Source: Streptomyces sp. RKND-216 (GTDB lineage Bacteria; Actinomycetota; Actinomycetes; Streptomycetales; Streptomycetaceae). From it: a DNA stretch of 64,000 nucleotides. The notes below the pieces were generated by a model. The model was not told the origin of the DNA. It saw only the letters and a list, made by a program, of their open reading frames with translations, and did no database searches. The first letter of the stretch is position 1. Each line of letters begins with the position of its first letter. Below, piece by piece: positions 7,639-16,554 of this stretch. Made by a program: the position numbers and the translations under genes. The stretch lies in contig NZ_SSBQ01000002.1 in assembly GCF_004795255.1 (NCBI RefSeq), forward strand, positions 477,001 through 541,000, given 5' to 3'.

Positions 7639-7998
7639 ATGGAGATTCACGGGACCTCGCTTCGGATCTGCGTCGACGACCTGGACGCCGCCATTCCGGT
7701 GTACGAGAAGCTCACCGGGGCCGAGGCCCACCGCTTCACCACCGGGCCGGTGTCGGTCGCCGCCGTGGGGCCCTTCTTCCTGATGAGCGGGCCGGAGGGC
7801 CACCTGGAGGTGCTGCGGAAGATCGCCGCGACGATCGCCGTCGCGGACGTCGACGAGGCGCTGGCCGACCTCGGCGCCGTGGGCGCGGAGATCATCGCCG
7901 GCCCCCAGTCCACCCCCGCCGGCCGCAACGTCGTCGCCCGCCACCCCGACGGCGCCGTCTTCGAGTACGTCGACCGCGCACCGGTCGCCCGCCCGTAG
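7639..7998 (+). CDS. VOC-family (glyoxalase-fold) protein
   Basis: The 119-residue single-domain protein has the paired beta-alpha-beta-beta-beta pattern of the vicinal-oxygen-chelate fold: 'GTSLRICVDDLDAAIPVYEK' at the start and 'NVVARHPDGAVFEYVDRA' at the end. Candidate metal ligands are an early residue, a central Glu ('HLEVLRK') and Glu in 'VFEYVD'. Substrate cannot be read from sequence; small-molecule lyase, dioxygenase or resistance roles all occur in this fold. Translation looks leaderless. It stands alone between two hairpins. Confidence 0.85.
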   Translation: MEIHGTSLRICVDDLDAAIPVYEKLTGAEAHRFTTGPVSVAAVGPFFLMSGPEGHLEVLRKIAATIAVADVDEALADLGAVGAEIIAGPQSTPAGRNVVARHPDGAVFEYVDRAPVARP

Positions 7999-8016
7999 CC
8001 CGGCCCCGCATCCGGC

Positions 8017-8036
8017 GGTGCCCCCGGCGGGGCGCC
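8017..8036. terminator. short GC hairpin after the VOC gene
   Basis: GGTGCCCC (8017-8024) pairs with GGGGCGCC (8029-8036) with one G-T wobble over a 4-nt loop. It lies 19 nt past the stop and is followed by TT. A modest terminator candidate. Confidence 0.4.
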
Positions 8037-8091
8037 TTCCGTGCCGTTTCTCCCGAGCTCCGGGCACAGGGAACCAGGTGACGGGGAACGG

Positions 8092-9263
8092 GTGGGGATG
8101 GACGGTAGGACGATCGGTGACCGTGTGGCCCGGCGGGCCGGCCGCCTGGTCGGGCGCAGCCGCGAACTGGAGCTGTTCGGCCGGGTGCTGACCGGGACGC
8201 TCGACCGCAACGTGCTCCTGGTGCACGGTCCCGACGGGATCGGCAAGACGACGCTCCTGCACGCAGCGGCGACGGCCGCCCGCGCGGACGGGCGGGCGAC
8301 CCGATGGGTCGACGCCCGGACCATCGACCCGTTCCCCGCCGCGCTGGCAGCCGTGCTGCACGACGTCACCCCCCGGCACGGTGGTGTTCCTCGACGGGTT
8401 CGAACGCATCGTCGCCGGGGCGAAGGAGCTGCGCGAGGAGATGCTGCCCCGGCTGCCCGGCGACGTCGTCGTGGTGATCGCCGGGCGCAGCAGCCCGGAC
8501 CCCGGCTGGTTCGGCGGGGGCTGGGCGCAGGTCGCCCTCGTGGTGGAACTGGCCGAACTGAGCGCCGAGGGCTCCGTCGGACTGCTCGCCGAGCACGGCG
8601 TCCCGGCCGTGCCGGCGCGGGAGATCACGCGGTGGACGGCGGGCTCGCCGCTCGTCCTCGTGCTGGCGGCGGGCGCCTACCACCGGCACGGCCGGGTGGC
8701 GCCCGAGCCGGGCCTGGTGACGACGCTGGTACGGCTGACGACCGCCGTCGAGTGGGACACCACGCAGTACGACGCGCTCGCCACCTGCGCCATCGCCAGA
8801 CGGACGACGCTCGAACTGCTCGCGGACACCCTGGACGCGGGCGGCGACGCCGAGGGCTCGTTCGGCTGGCTGTCGGGACTGCCCTTCGTCGACCGGGTCG
8901 GCGACACGGTGACGCTGCACGACGCCGTCCGGGAACCGGTGCGGGACAGCCTGCTCGGCGCCCGGCCGGCCAGGGAACGGGCGCTGCGCGGCCGGGTGGC
9001 CGAGCACCTGCACCGGTGGGCGCTGCTGGGAGGCCGGACGGTCATCACCGACCTGGCGCATCTGCTGCGGTGGGCGTACTGCTGGGACGGCAGTTCCCGT
9101 TACCGCGCGGACCGCATCCGTGCCGGCGACGCGGAGGTGCTCGGTGCCGCTCTCGCCGGGCGGGGCTACCGGGAGTGGTGGGCGGCCAGCGAGCCGTACC
9201 ACCGGCTGTCGCCGCGCAACGTGGTGGTCGCGCGGGACGCCGGAGGCGCCTGGTCGCCGCCCC
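8092..9263 (+). pseudogene. AAA/STAND-type ATPase gene, frameshifted and 3'-truncated
   Basis: From GTG 8092 (or ATG 8098) the protein shows a P-loop 'GPDGIGKTTLL' (about 46-56) and reads to about 8370. The family-like continuation 'TVVFLDGFERIVAGAKELRE' (a Walker B-like segment) is then in the +1 frame. The shift lies in a run of six C (about 8369-8374); five C would restore one frame. That second frame continues with helical repeats to about 9255 ('GYREWWAASEPYHRLSPRN', 'VVVARDAGG') and then turns into Arg-rich nonsense. This resembles the Streptomyces ATPases with a P-loop N-terminus and an all-helical C-terminus, here broken twice. The first break could be a sequencing error; the second looks like real loss. 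Confidence 0.65.
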
Positions 9264-9386
9264 CAGAGCGGTCAGTCGATCTGCGGCTGGAACGGCGACG
9301 CGCTCACCGGTTTCGTCATCGACCAGACGAACCCGATGTCGGGCCAGTGCCACTTCAACACCTCCTGGCGCATCGTCAGGGTGTGA
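9264..9386 (+). pseudogene. short 3' remnant of an unrelated gene
   Basis: The third frame, starting about 9264, reads 'QSGQSICGWNGDALTGFVID', then 'QTNPMSGQCHFNTSWRIVRV' and a stop at 9386. Its composition (Cys, Trp, Asn, Gly) is that of a secreted protein's C-terminus and unlike the Arg/Ala-rich shadow frames. No start lies nearby. I do not recognise the family. It appears fused to the truncated end of the ATPase gene. Confidence 0.4.
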
Positions 9387-9440
9387 TGTCGCGCGGGGAG
9401 CGGGCCGCTCTCCGGACCGCTCCCCCGGACCGCTCCCCGG

Positions 9441-10364
9441 TCAGGAGACCTGGAGGACGATCTTGCCGCGGGTGCGCCCCTCACGGCTCGCCCGCCACGC
9501 CTCGGCGGCCTGGGCGAGGGGAAGGGCCCGGTCCACGTGGACGGCGAGGCGCCCGGCGTCGGCGAGGTCGCCCAGCGCGGTGAGACCGGCGGCGTCGGGC
9601 CGTACGAACAGGTACCGGCCGCCCTCCGCGCGCACCTGCGGATCCACGACGGACAGCACCCGTTCGGCCTTCTTCAGCACCTGCCGGGAGACCTCCGCCG
9701 CGTCGCCGCCGACGAAGTCGACCGCCGCGTCGACGCCTCCCGGGGCCAGGGCGCGCACCCGTTCCGCGAGTCCGTCGCCGTAGGGGACGGGTTCGGCGCC
9801 CAGGCTCCGCAGGTAGTCGTGGTTCCGCTCGCTCGCGGTGCCGATGACCCGGGCACCGAGGGCGACGGCGATCTGCACGGCCATGGAGCCCACGCCCCCG
9901 GCCGCGGCGTGCACGAGGACCGTGTCGCCGCCGGTCACGCCCAGGCGATGCAACGCCTGGTGGGCCGTCAGGCCGGCGAGCGGCAGACCGGCCGCCTGCT
10001 CCCAGCTCAGCGAGGACGGCTTGCGGGCGAGTGCCCGGACCGGTGCGGCGACGAGTTCGGCGTACGTGCCGTGTCCGATCTCGTCCTTGCGCAGGTAGCC
10101 CATGACCTCGTCGCCGACCTCGAACTCGGTGGCGTCGACGCCGAGCGCCTCCACCACGCCGGAGACGTCCCAGCCGGGGATCAGCGGGAACCGGGTCTCG
10201 TAGATCGCGTCGAGGCCGCCGGAGGCGACTTTCCAGTCGACGGGGTTGACTCCCGCGGCTTTCACCCGGACGAGCACGTGGTCGGGGGCGACCTTCGGGT
10301 CGGGCTGCTCGGTGAGCTCCAGTCCGTCGGGTCCGTCGTAGCCGTTCGTGACGATTGCCTTCAT
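9441..10364 (-). CDS. NADP-dependent quinone-oxidoreductase-like protein (MDR superfamily)
   Basis: The 307-residue enzyme belongs to the zinc-independent medium-chain reductases. It opens 'MKAIVTNGYDGPDGLELTEQ' and has the 'GWDVSGVVEALG' substrate loop, 'GDEVMGY', and the nucleotide motif 'LVHAAAGGVGSMAVQIA' (AAGGVG). It lacks the structural-zinc cysteines of alcohol dehydrogenases. It probably reduces quinones or enones using NADPH in the cytosol. It follows the PaaX-type regulator gene on the same strand after 28 nt and is likely in its operon. Confidence 0.9.
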   Translation of the reverse strand: MKAIVTNGYDGPDGLELTEQPDPKVAPDHVLVRVKAAGVNPVDWKVASGGLDAIYETRFPLIPGWDVSGVVEALGVDATEFEVGDEVMGYLRKDEIGHGTYAELVAAPVRALARKPSSLSWEQAAGLPLAGLTAHQALHRLGVTGGDTVLVHAAAGGVGSMAVQIAVALGARVIGTASERNHDYLRSLGAEPVPYGDGLAERVRALAPGGVDAAVDFVGGDAAEVSRQVLKKAERVLSVVDPQVRAEGGRYLFVRPDAAGLTALGDLADAGRLAVHVDRALPLAQAAEAWRASREGRTRGKIVLQVS

Positions 10365-10392
10365 GCCCGGGGAACGACCCGGGGCGTGGCGC

Positions 10393-11169
10393 TCATTCCC
10401 CGGTGTCCCCCGCGGAGGTGACGTGCCGGCGCAGCACCTCGCACAGTTCACCCTCGAAGGTGTCGTAGCGCAGCCGCAGACCGGCGCCCGGCCAGTCCCC
10501 GGGGAGCAGGGCTGCGGGGAGCACCGGGTCCGCGAGGAGGTGCCGCAGCGCCGCGGCCGAGACCGTGAACCGGTCGGCCAGGTTCTCCGCCCGGTCGAGG
10601 GCGGCGGCGAGCTCGTCGGCGCGGCGGGCCCAGCCGGGCAGGTCCCACAGGCGGGCCGCGAGCGCGACGGGGTCCTCCCTGGCCGGGGCGGCACCGGTGA
10701 AGACCGTGCAGGGGCGAAGGGCGTCCGCGTCGAGCGCGCGGTCCAGGTTCGCGGGCCGCACCCATGTGCCCTCGCGGAGCTCGCCGAGACGCAGGCGGGC
10801 CATGGTGCGGCGCAGCGCGGCGCGCTCGGCGGCGGGGCGGCGATCGGCGGTGACCACGGCGATCTCCCAGTCGCCGTCCCACGTCCGCAGCCGGGGCGCG
10901 CGACTGTCGTCCTGGCGCGCCTGGCGGCGCAGCAGGCGGGCGGTGAGACCGTAGCCCTGGCCGTCCTGGTCGAGGTCACCGGCGGCGACCATGCGGGACA
11001 GGGCGACGCGCACGGTGCCCTCGGCGACCCCGAAGAGTTCCCCGACCCGAACCAGGACGCGGGCGGGCAGCCGGGGCGGGTGGTGCCCGAGCAGGGTGCT
11101 CAGGACGATCGAGCGGGCCGTCAGCGGACGGAGTCCGAGGGTCGTGTGCGCAGGTGCGGTGTCGTTCAT
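10393..11169 (-). CDS. PaaX-family transcriptional regulator
   Basis: The 258-residue protein has an N-terminal winged-helix region ('VRVGELFGVAEGTVRVALSR') followed by the PaaX middle domain ('RLRTWDGDWEIAVV', 'LRLGELREGTWVRPANLDR') and C-terminal domain. PaaX in E. coli represses phenylacetate genes and is relieved by phenylacetyl-CoA. Here it is divergent (80 nt) from an acyl-CoA dehydrogenase/crotonase pair and upstream of an oxidoreductase. A role sensing an acyl-CoA is therefore plausible, but no phenylacetate genes are present. Confidence 0.9.
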   Translation of the reverse strand: MNDTAPAHTTLGLRPLTARSIVLSTLLGHHPPRLPARVLVRVGELFGVAEGTVRVALSRMVAAGDLDQDGQGYGLTARLLRRQARQDDSRAPRLRTWDGDWEIAVVTADRRPAAERAALRRTMARLRLGELREGTWVRPANLDRALDADALRPCTVFTGAAPAREDPVALAARLWDLPGWARRADELAAALDRAENLADRFTVSAAALRHLLADPVLPAALLPGDWPGAGLRLRYDTFEGELCEVLRRHVTSAGDTGE

Positions 11170-11236
11170 CGGCTACTGAAGTCTATCGGGCGCGGGCGCA
11201 CCGGGTTACCTCTTCTCGCCACGTGCACGACAGGCG

Positions 11237-11249
11237 TAATGTCAGGGGT
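11237..11249 (+). promoter_or_regulatory. -10 box of a leaderless promoter
   Basis: TAATGT (11237-11242) is followed by 7 nt and then ATG 11250, with no purine-rich ribosome site in between. This is the standard leaderless spacing in Streptomyces. The promoter lies in the 80-bp divergent region shared with the PaaX-type gene. Confidence 0.55.
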
Positions 11250-12887
11250 ATGGCTACCCACGAGATCTTCAACCAGGCGCCGCCCCTGACCGGCTTCACC
11301 GCGGCGGACGAGCCGGCCCTGCTGGACGCCGTGCGGCGGGACGGCGCGGGCGCGGGCGAGGCGGAGCTGCGGGAGCTCGGGGAGCTAGCCGGGTCCGCGG
11401 GGACGCAGGAGCTGGCGCGGCAGGCCGAGGAGAATCCGCCGCGGCTGCGCACCCACGACCGGTACGGCCACCGGATCGACGAGGTCGAGTTCCACCCGGC
11501 GTGGCACAGCCTGATGACGACCGCCGTGCGGCACGGGCTGCACGCCGCGCCCTGGGCGGAACCGGGTGCGGGCGCACACTTGCTGCGGGCCGCGAAGTTC
11601 TACGTGTGGTCGCAGGCCGAGGCCGGGCACGGCTGCCCGGTCTCCATGACGTACGCGGCCGTGCCCGCGCTGCGCGCCGAGCCGGAACTGGCCGCGCTGT
11701 ACGAGCCGCTGCTCGCCTCGCGCGTCTACGACTTCGGCCTGCGCCCGCCGCTGGGCAAGGCCGGGCTCATCGCGGGGATGTCGATGACCGAGAAGCAGGG
11801 CGGGTCGGACGTGCGCGCCAACACCACGCGCGCGGTGCCGGACGGCGGCGGCGACGGCGCGTACCGGCTCACCGGGCACAAGTGGTTCACCTCCGCGCCG
11901 ATGAGCGACGTCTTCCTGACGCTCGCGCAGACCGAGGAGGGGGTGACCTGCTTCCTCCTCCCCCGCGTGCTCCCCGACGGCAGCCGCAACGCGCTGCGGC
12001 TGCAACGCCTCAAGGACAAGCTGGGCAACCGTTCCAACGCCTCCTCGGAGATCGAGTACGAGGACGCGGTGGGGTGGCGGGTCGGCGAGGCGGGACGCGG
12101 CGTGCGGACCATCGTGGAGATGGTCAACATGACCCGGCTGGACTGTGTCCTCGGCTCGGCGGCGGCCATGCGCGCCGGACTGCGGCAGGCGCTGCACCAC
12201 GCCCGGCACCGCCGGGCGTTCGGCGCGCCGCTCCTGGAACAGCCGCTGATGCGGAACGTGCTGGCCGACCTGGCCGTCGAGTCGGAGGCCGCGACGGTGC
12301 TGGGTCTGCGGCTGGCCGCCGCGCTGGACCGTTCGCTGGCGGGCGACGAACGGGAGGCCGCGCTGCGGCGGCTGGGCCTGGCGGCGGGCAAGTACCACGT
12401 GTGCAAGCGGGGTTCGGCGCACGTCGGAGAGGCCCTGGAGTGCCTGGGCGGCAACGGCTACGTGGAGGAGTCGGGGATGCCGCGGCTGTATCGCGAGGCA
12501 CCGCTGCTGTCCATCTGGGAGGGCTCCGGGAACGTCGCCGCGCTGGACGTGCTGCGCGCCGTGGCCAAGGACCCCGCCACGCTGGACGCCCTGCTGGCCG
12601 AGGTGGACGCGGCCGCGGGCGCCGACCGGCACCTGGACGCCGCGGTCGCGGCCCTGCGCAAGGACCTGGCGGTTCTGTCAGACCCGGCCGCCGCGCAGCT
12701 CGCCGCCCGGCGGCTGGCGGAGCGGCTGACGCTGGTGCTTCAGGGCTCGCTGCTGGTGCGCCACAGCACTCCGGCGGTGGCGGACGCGTTCTGCGCCTCC
12801 CGGCTGGGCGGCGAGTGGGGCCACGCCTACGGCACGCTGCCGTCCGGCACCGACCTGGGCGGCGTACTGGAACGGGCGCGGGCGTGA
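11250..12887 (+). CDS. acyl-CoA dehydrogenase family, AidB-like
   Basis: The 545-residue protein is close to E. coli AidB in length and longer than ordinary acyl-CoA dehydrogenases. Diagnostic stretches are 'NQAPPLTGF' at the start, 'GMSMTEKQGGSDVRANTTRA' (FAD-binding middle), 'KWFTSAPMSD' and 'LEWLGGNGYVEES'-type 'LECLGGNGYVEE', followed by 'IWEGSGNV'. AidB is an FAD protein linked to protection against DNA alkylation. Many actinobacterial homologues sit in catabolic clusters instead. Here the next gene is a crotonase overlapping by GTGA, and the divergent gene encodes a PaaX-type regulator, which favours an acyl-CoA pathway. Translation appears leaderless. Confidence 0.88.
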   Translation: MATHEIFNQAPPLTGFTAADEPALLDAVRRDGAGAGEAELRELGELAGSAGTQELARQAEENPPRLRTHDRYGHRIDEVEFHPAWHSLMTTAVRHGLHAAPWAEPGAGAHLLRAAKFYVWSQAEAGHGCPVSMTYAAVPALRAEPELAALYEPLLASRVYDFGLRPPLGKAGLIAGMSMTEKQGGSDVRANTTRAVPDGGGDGAYRLTGHKWFTSAPMSDVFLTLAQTEEGVTCFLLPRVLPDGSRNALRLQRLKDKLGNRSNASSEIEYEDAVGWRVGEAGRGVRTIVEMVNMTRLDCVLGSAAAMRAGLRQALHHARHRRAFGAPLLEQPLMRNVLADLAVESEAATVLGLRLAAALDRSLAGDEREAALRRLGLAAGKYHVCKRGSAHVGEALECLGGNGYVEESGMPRLYREAPLLSIWEGSGNVAALDVLRAVAKDPATLDALLAEVDAAAGADRHLDAAVAALRKDLAVLSDPAAAQLAARRLAERLTLVLQGSLLVRHSTPAVADAFCASRLGGEWGHAYGTLPSGTDLGGVLERARA

Positions 12888-13660
12888 GCGTCCGCGTCGA
12901 ACGGGACGGGCCGGTCACGACGGTCGTGCTGTCCCGGCCCCGGACGCGCAACGCGGTCGACGGGCCGACGGCGGCGGCGCTCGCAGAGGCGTTCCGTGCC
13001 TTCGACGCGGACGCGTCGGCGTCGGTGGCGGTGCTGTGGGGCGAGGGCGGCACGTTCTGCTCCGGCGCGGATCTCAAGGCCATGGGTACGCCGCGCGGCA
13101 ACCGGGTCGCCGCCGACGGCGACGGCCCGATGGGGCCGACCCGTATGCGGCTCGGCAAGCCGGTGATCGCCGCGGTCGCCGGCCACGCGGTCGCGGGCGG
13201 CCTCGAACTCGCGCTCTGGTGCGATCTGCGCGTGGCCGAGGAGGACGCGGTGTTCGGCGTCTTCTGCCGCCGCTGGGGCGTGCCGCTGATCGACGGCGGC
13301 ACGGTGCGGCTGCCGCGCGTGGTGGGAGCGGGCCGGGCGCGCGACATGGTGCTGACCGGGCGCGCGGTCGCGGCGCCGGAGGCGCACGCCATCGGCCTCG
13401 CCGACCGCGTCGTGCCGACCGGTGGGGCGCGCGCCGCCGCGGAGCGACTGGCCCGCGAACTCTCCGCTCTCCCCCAGGCGTGCCTGCGCAGCGACCGCGC
13501 CGCCCTCCTCGACGCCGAAGGCGCCGAGGAGGGCGCCGAGGCCGAGGAGGCCGAGGAGGCCGCTCTCGCCCGCGAGTTCGCCCACGGCGTGGCGGTCCTC
13601 CCCGACGCCCTTGCGGGCGCCGCCCGCTTCACCGCCGGCGAGGGCCGCCACGGCCACTGA
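12884..13660 (+). CDS. enoyl-CoA hydratase/isomerase (crotonase) family protein
   Basis: The 258-residue protein has the crotonase core: 'RPRTRNAVDGPTA' at the start, oxyanion-hole segments 'GTFCSGADLKAMG' and 'AGHAVAGGLELALWCDLRVA', and 'WGVPLIDGGTVRLPRVVG'. The catalytic acid position in the last motif is Asp-rich rather than the classic Glu, so hydratase versus another crotonase reaction is open. The C-terminus has an acidic repeat ('AEEGAEAEEAEEAA'). GTG 12884 overlaps the stop of the AidB-like gene. Confidence 0.88.
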   Translation: MSVRVERDGPVTTVVLSRPRTRNAVDGPTAAALAEAFRAFDADASASVAVLWGEGGTFCSGADLKAMGTPRGNRVAADGDGPMGPTRMRLGKPVIAAVAGHAVAGGLELALWCDLRVAEEDAVFGVFCRRWGVPLIDGGTVRLPRVVGAGRARDMVLTGRAVAAPEAHAIGLADRVVPTGGARAAAERLARELSALPQACLRSDRAALLDAEGAEEGAEAEEAEEAALAREFAHGVAVLPDALAGAARFTAGEGRHGH

Positions 13661-13705
13661 CGGCGCCCGGTTCCCCGGGCCCGGCAGTCAGGCGCCTCGG
13701 TGGGG

Positions 13706-14695
13706 CTACGGGACGACGAGGATCTTGCGCCCCTGGCCGGCGGCGAAGCGATCGAGGGCGGCGGGGTAGTCGGCCAGGGGCATTCGGTCGGAGACGAAGA
13801 CGTCGGGGTCGAGGACGCCGGCGGCGAAGAGTTCGGCGGCGCGCTCGTAGCTGTGCAGGACGGCCATGGAGCCGGTGATGGTGATCTCCTGGTTGTAGAT
13901 GCGGTACGGGTCGATGGTGGCCGTGGTCGCATAGTCCGCGACGCCGAACTGGAGGAAGGTGCCGGCTTTGGCGACGCGGCCGAGGCCGTCCTGGATGGCC
14001 GCGGCGTTGCCGGTCGCGTCGATGACGAGGTCCCAGCCCTGCGGGCGGTCCAGCTCCTCGGCGCGGGCGGCGGCGCCCGTGCAGCCGAGTTGCTTCGCGG
14101 TGGCCAGCCGTGCCGGGTTGAGGTCGAGGACGTCGACGCTGGCGGCACCGGTGCGCTTGGCCAGTTCCAGCATCATCAGGCCCATCGTGCCGGAGCCGTA
14201 GATCAGCACGTGGGAGCCGAGGCTGCTGCGCAGCACGTCGTAGCCGCGCACGGCGCAGGAAAGCGGCTCGATGAGTGCGGCGTCCTGGGTGCGGACGTGG
14301 TCCGGGAGCTTCACGCAGTTGGCGACGGGGGCGACGGCGTACTCGGCCGCGCCGCCGGCCGTGGTGACGCCGATCGCGGCCCAGCGATCGCAGAGGTTGT
14401 TGTGACCGGCCCGGCAGTAGCGGCACTCGTAGCAGTACAGCGAGGGGTCGACGGCGACCCGGTCGCCGACCGCCAGCTCGGTCACCTCACTCCCGACGGC
14501 GACGACCTCGCCGGCGAACTCGTGGCCGGGCACCACCGGCAGCGTGGGGGCGAACTCGCCCTGGAGGATGTGCAGGTCCGTCCCGCACAGCCCGCACGCG
14601 GCGACGTCGACCACGACCTGCCGGGGCCCGGGCGCAGGGTCGGGCACCGTGGTCAGGGAGACCTTGCCAGGGGCTTCGACGAGGGCGGCCTTCAT
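13706..14695 (-). CDS. zinc-dependent (polyol-type) alcohol dehydrogenase
   Basis: The 329-residue enzyme shows the catalytic-zinc motif 'CGLCGTDLH', 'GHEFAGEVV', four structural-zinc cysteines ('CYECRYCRAGHNNLC') and the nucleotide fold 'LIYGSGTMGLMMLELAK'. This is the sorbitol/threonine dehydrogenase-like group that oxidises secondary alcohols or polyols with NAD. Its start overlaps the end of the permease gene (ATGA) in an ABC import operon, so it probably oxidises the imported sugar alcohol, for example to a ketose. Confidence 0.92.
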   Translation of the reverse strand: MKAALVEAPGKVSLTTVPDPAPGPRQVVVDVAACGLCGTDLHILQGEFAPTLPVVPGHEFAGEVVAVGSEVTELAVGDRVAVDPSLYCYECRYCRAGHNNLCDRWAAIGVTTAGGAAEYAVAPVANCVKLPDHVRTQDAALIEPLSCAVRGYDVLRSSLGSHVLIYGSGTMGLMMLELAKRTGAASVDVLDLNPARLATAKQLGCTGAAARAEELDRPQGWDLVIDATGNAAAIQDGLGRVAKAGTFLQFGVADYATTATIDPYRIYNQEITITGSMAVLHSYERAAELFAAGVLDPDVFVSDRMPLADYPAALDRFAAGQGRKILVVP

Positions 14696-15582
14696 TTCAC
14701 GGCTCCTAGCGACAGGCCCTGGACCAGCTTGTCCTGGGCGGCGAATCCGGCGACCAGCACCGGGAGTGAGATGGCGAGGGAGGCGGCGGACACCTTGGCC
14801 AGGAACAGGCCCTGGCTGGTGATGAAGCCGGTGAGGAAGACCGGCGCGGTCTCCGCCCGCACGCCGGTGAGCACGAGGGCGAACAGCAGCTCGTTCCAGC
14901 TGAAGATGAAGCAGATCAGCGCGGTGGCCGCCATGCCGGGCCCCGCGATGGGGGCGATCACCCGGCGCAGCACGGTGGGCAGCCGGGCGCCGTCGATCTG
15001 CGCGGCCTCGATGACCGAGACTGGGATCTCGGCGAGGAAGGACTGGAGCATCCACACGGCGATGGGCAGGTTCATGGCCGTGTAGAGGACGACCAGCAGC
15101 CAGATGTTGTCCAGCAGTCCGGAGTTGCTCGCGAACAGGTAGACCGGCAGCAGGCCGGCGACCAGCGGCAGCATCTTGGTGGACAGGAAGAAGAACATCA
15201 CGTCGCGCCACTTGCGCACCGGGCGGAGGGACAGCGCGTACGCCGCGGGGAGCGCCAGCAGCAGCACCAGGAGCGTCGAACACAGCGCCGCCGTCATGGA
15301 GTTGATCAGCGGCGGCCAGGGGCCGTCGGCGCCGCCCGCGGAGAAGAAGGTGCGGTAGGCGTCGAGCGTCAGCGGCGCCACGAGGGACGGCGGGTTGGTC
15401 GCGGCGGCCGGCTCGGAGTGGAAGGAGGTGAGCACCATCCACGCGAGCGGCAGGAAGAACAGGATGCCGGTCGCCCAGGCCAGCAGGGCCAGGGCGGAGC
15501 CGCGCCGGCGCGCCCGGCGCACCGGCGGGGGGACCGGCGTCCGCGGGCGGCGGGTGCGCGCGGGGGCGGTGAGCGTGCTCAT
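14692..15582 (-). CDS. carbohydrate ABC transporter permease (MalG type)
   Basis: The 296-residue inner-membrane protein has six predicted segments and the EAA loop 'EAAQIDGARLPTVLRRVIAP' that docks to the ATPase. It fits the MalG/CUT1 group. It is the second permease of the importer and overlaps both neighbours by 4 nt. No ATPase gene is in the operon, which is usual for Streptomyces CUT1 importers that share MsiK. Confidence 0.92.
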   Translation of the reverse strand: MSTLTAPARTRRPRTPVPPPVRRARRRGSALALLAWATGILFFLPLAWMVLTSFHSEPAAATNPPSLVAPLTLDAYRTFFSAGGADGPWPPLINSMTAALCSTLLVLLLALPAAYALSLRPVRKWRDVMFFFLSTKMLPLVAGLLPVYLFASNSGLLDNIWLLVVLYTAMNLPIAVWMLQSFLAEIPVSVIEAAQIDGARLPTVLRRVIAPIAGPGMAATALICFIFSWNELLFALVLTGVRAETAPVFLTGFITSQGLFLAKVSAASLAISLPVLVAGFAAQDKLVQGLSLGAVK

Positions 15583-16439
15583 CCGCGGGAGACCTCCTCG
15601 CTGAACAGGGACGACACCACGCGCAGCGCGAACGTCGCCAGCGCGATGGAGCCGATGACGACGAGGACGCCCGCGGCGGACGCGAGACCGTACTCGTGGG
15701 ACTTGTAGAAGGTCTGGTAGATGGCGTACGGCAGGTTGGCGGTACCCAGTCCGCCGGAGGTGAGGGTGTAGACGGCGTCGAAGTTCTGCACGATGAAGAT
15801 CGAGCCGAGCAGGGCGCCCAGTTCCAGGTAGCGCCGCAGGTGCGGCAGGGTGATGTGACGGAAGATCTGCCAGCTTCCCGCGCCGTCGATGCGCGCGGCC
15901 TCGATGACGTCGAGCGGGCGGCTCTGCAGTCCGGCAAGCAGGATCAGCATCATGAACGGCGTCCACTGCCAGATCAGCGCGGCCTCGACGGCGATCAGCG
16001 GCATCTCGGAGATCCACACCGGCTGCGGCGGGTCGTCCACGCCGAAGAGTCCGGCGAGCGCGTTGATCACGCCGTTGACCAGGCCGTACTCCGGGTTGAG
16101 CAGCATGTGCTTCCACAGCAGCGCCGCCGCGACCGGCACCAGCAGGAACGGTGCGATGAGCATGGTGCGCACCAGTGCGCGGCCGCGGAAGGAGCGGTCC
16201 AGGAGCAGGGCGACGGCCAGGCCCAGCCCGAGACTCACCAGGACCACTGCGGCGGTCAGCACCGCCGTGGTCAGCACGGCATCCCGCAGCTCGGGGGTGC
16301 TGACCACTGTCCCGAAGTTGGACAGGCCGGCGAACTCGCGGTCCTCGGGGTAGAGGGAGTTCCAGTCGAAGAGGGAGATCACCAGGGTCGCCGCGAACGG
16401 CAGCTGGGTGACGACGATGAGGAAGACGAGGGCGGGCAT
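15579..16439 (-). CDS. carbohydrate ABC transporter permease (MalF type), N-terminus uncertain
   Basis: The first permease has 286 residues from ATG 16439 and the EAA loop 'EAARIDGAGSWQIFRHITLP'. The first membrane segment begins at residue 2, so the usual cytosolic tail is absent. A tail exists in another frame: ATG 16558 overlaps the stop of the binding-protein gene (ATGA) and reads 'MTATPATASPSGAATRAPGR', but stops at the start codon used here. One extra G in the run of five at 16480-16484 would join the two frames. Either the gene is frameshifted, or the short ORF drives translational coupling to ATG 16439 (overlap TGATG). Confidence 0.82.
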   Translation of the reverse strand: MPALVFLIVVTQLPFAATLVISLFDWNSLYPEDREFAGLSNFGTVVSTPELRDAVLTTAVLTAAVVLVSLGLGLAVALLLDRSFRGRALVRTMLIAPFLLVPVAAALLWKHMLLNPEYGLVNGVINALAGLFGVDDPPQPVWISEMPLIAVEAALIWQWTPFMMLILLAGLQSRPLDVIEAARIDGAGSWQIFRHITLPHLRRYLELGALLGSIFIVQNFDAVYTLTSGGLGTANLPYAIYQTFYKSHEYGLASAAGVLVVIGSIALATFALRVVSSLFSEEVSRG

Positions 16440-16554
16440 CAGGGGGGCGCGGGTCGCCCAGTCGCGCAGCCGCCGGGCGCCCCCGGCCGGTGCTCCGGCC
16501 GGCCGGGGGCTCGGGTGGCGGCGCCCGACGGGGACGCGGTCGCCGGGGTGGCGG

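Noticed and set aside
13500..13590. Glu/Ala codon repeat in the crotonase gene as a DNA repeat element
   Set aside because: It is simple GAG/GCC codon repetition inside a real protein end, not an independent element.
11250..13660. AidB-like plus crotonase pair as a phenylacetate pathway
   Set aside because: A PaaX-type regulator is adjacent, but no paa oxygenase, ligase or ring-opening gene is present.
13666..13681. GCCCGG-TTCC-CCGGGC as terminator between convergent genes
   Set aside because: A 6-bp stem with no T-run is too short to call in DNA of this GC content.
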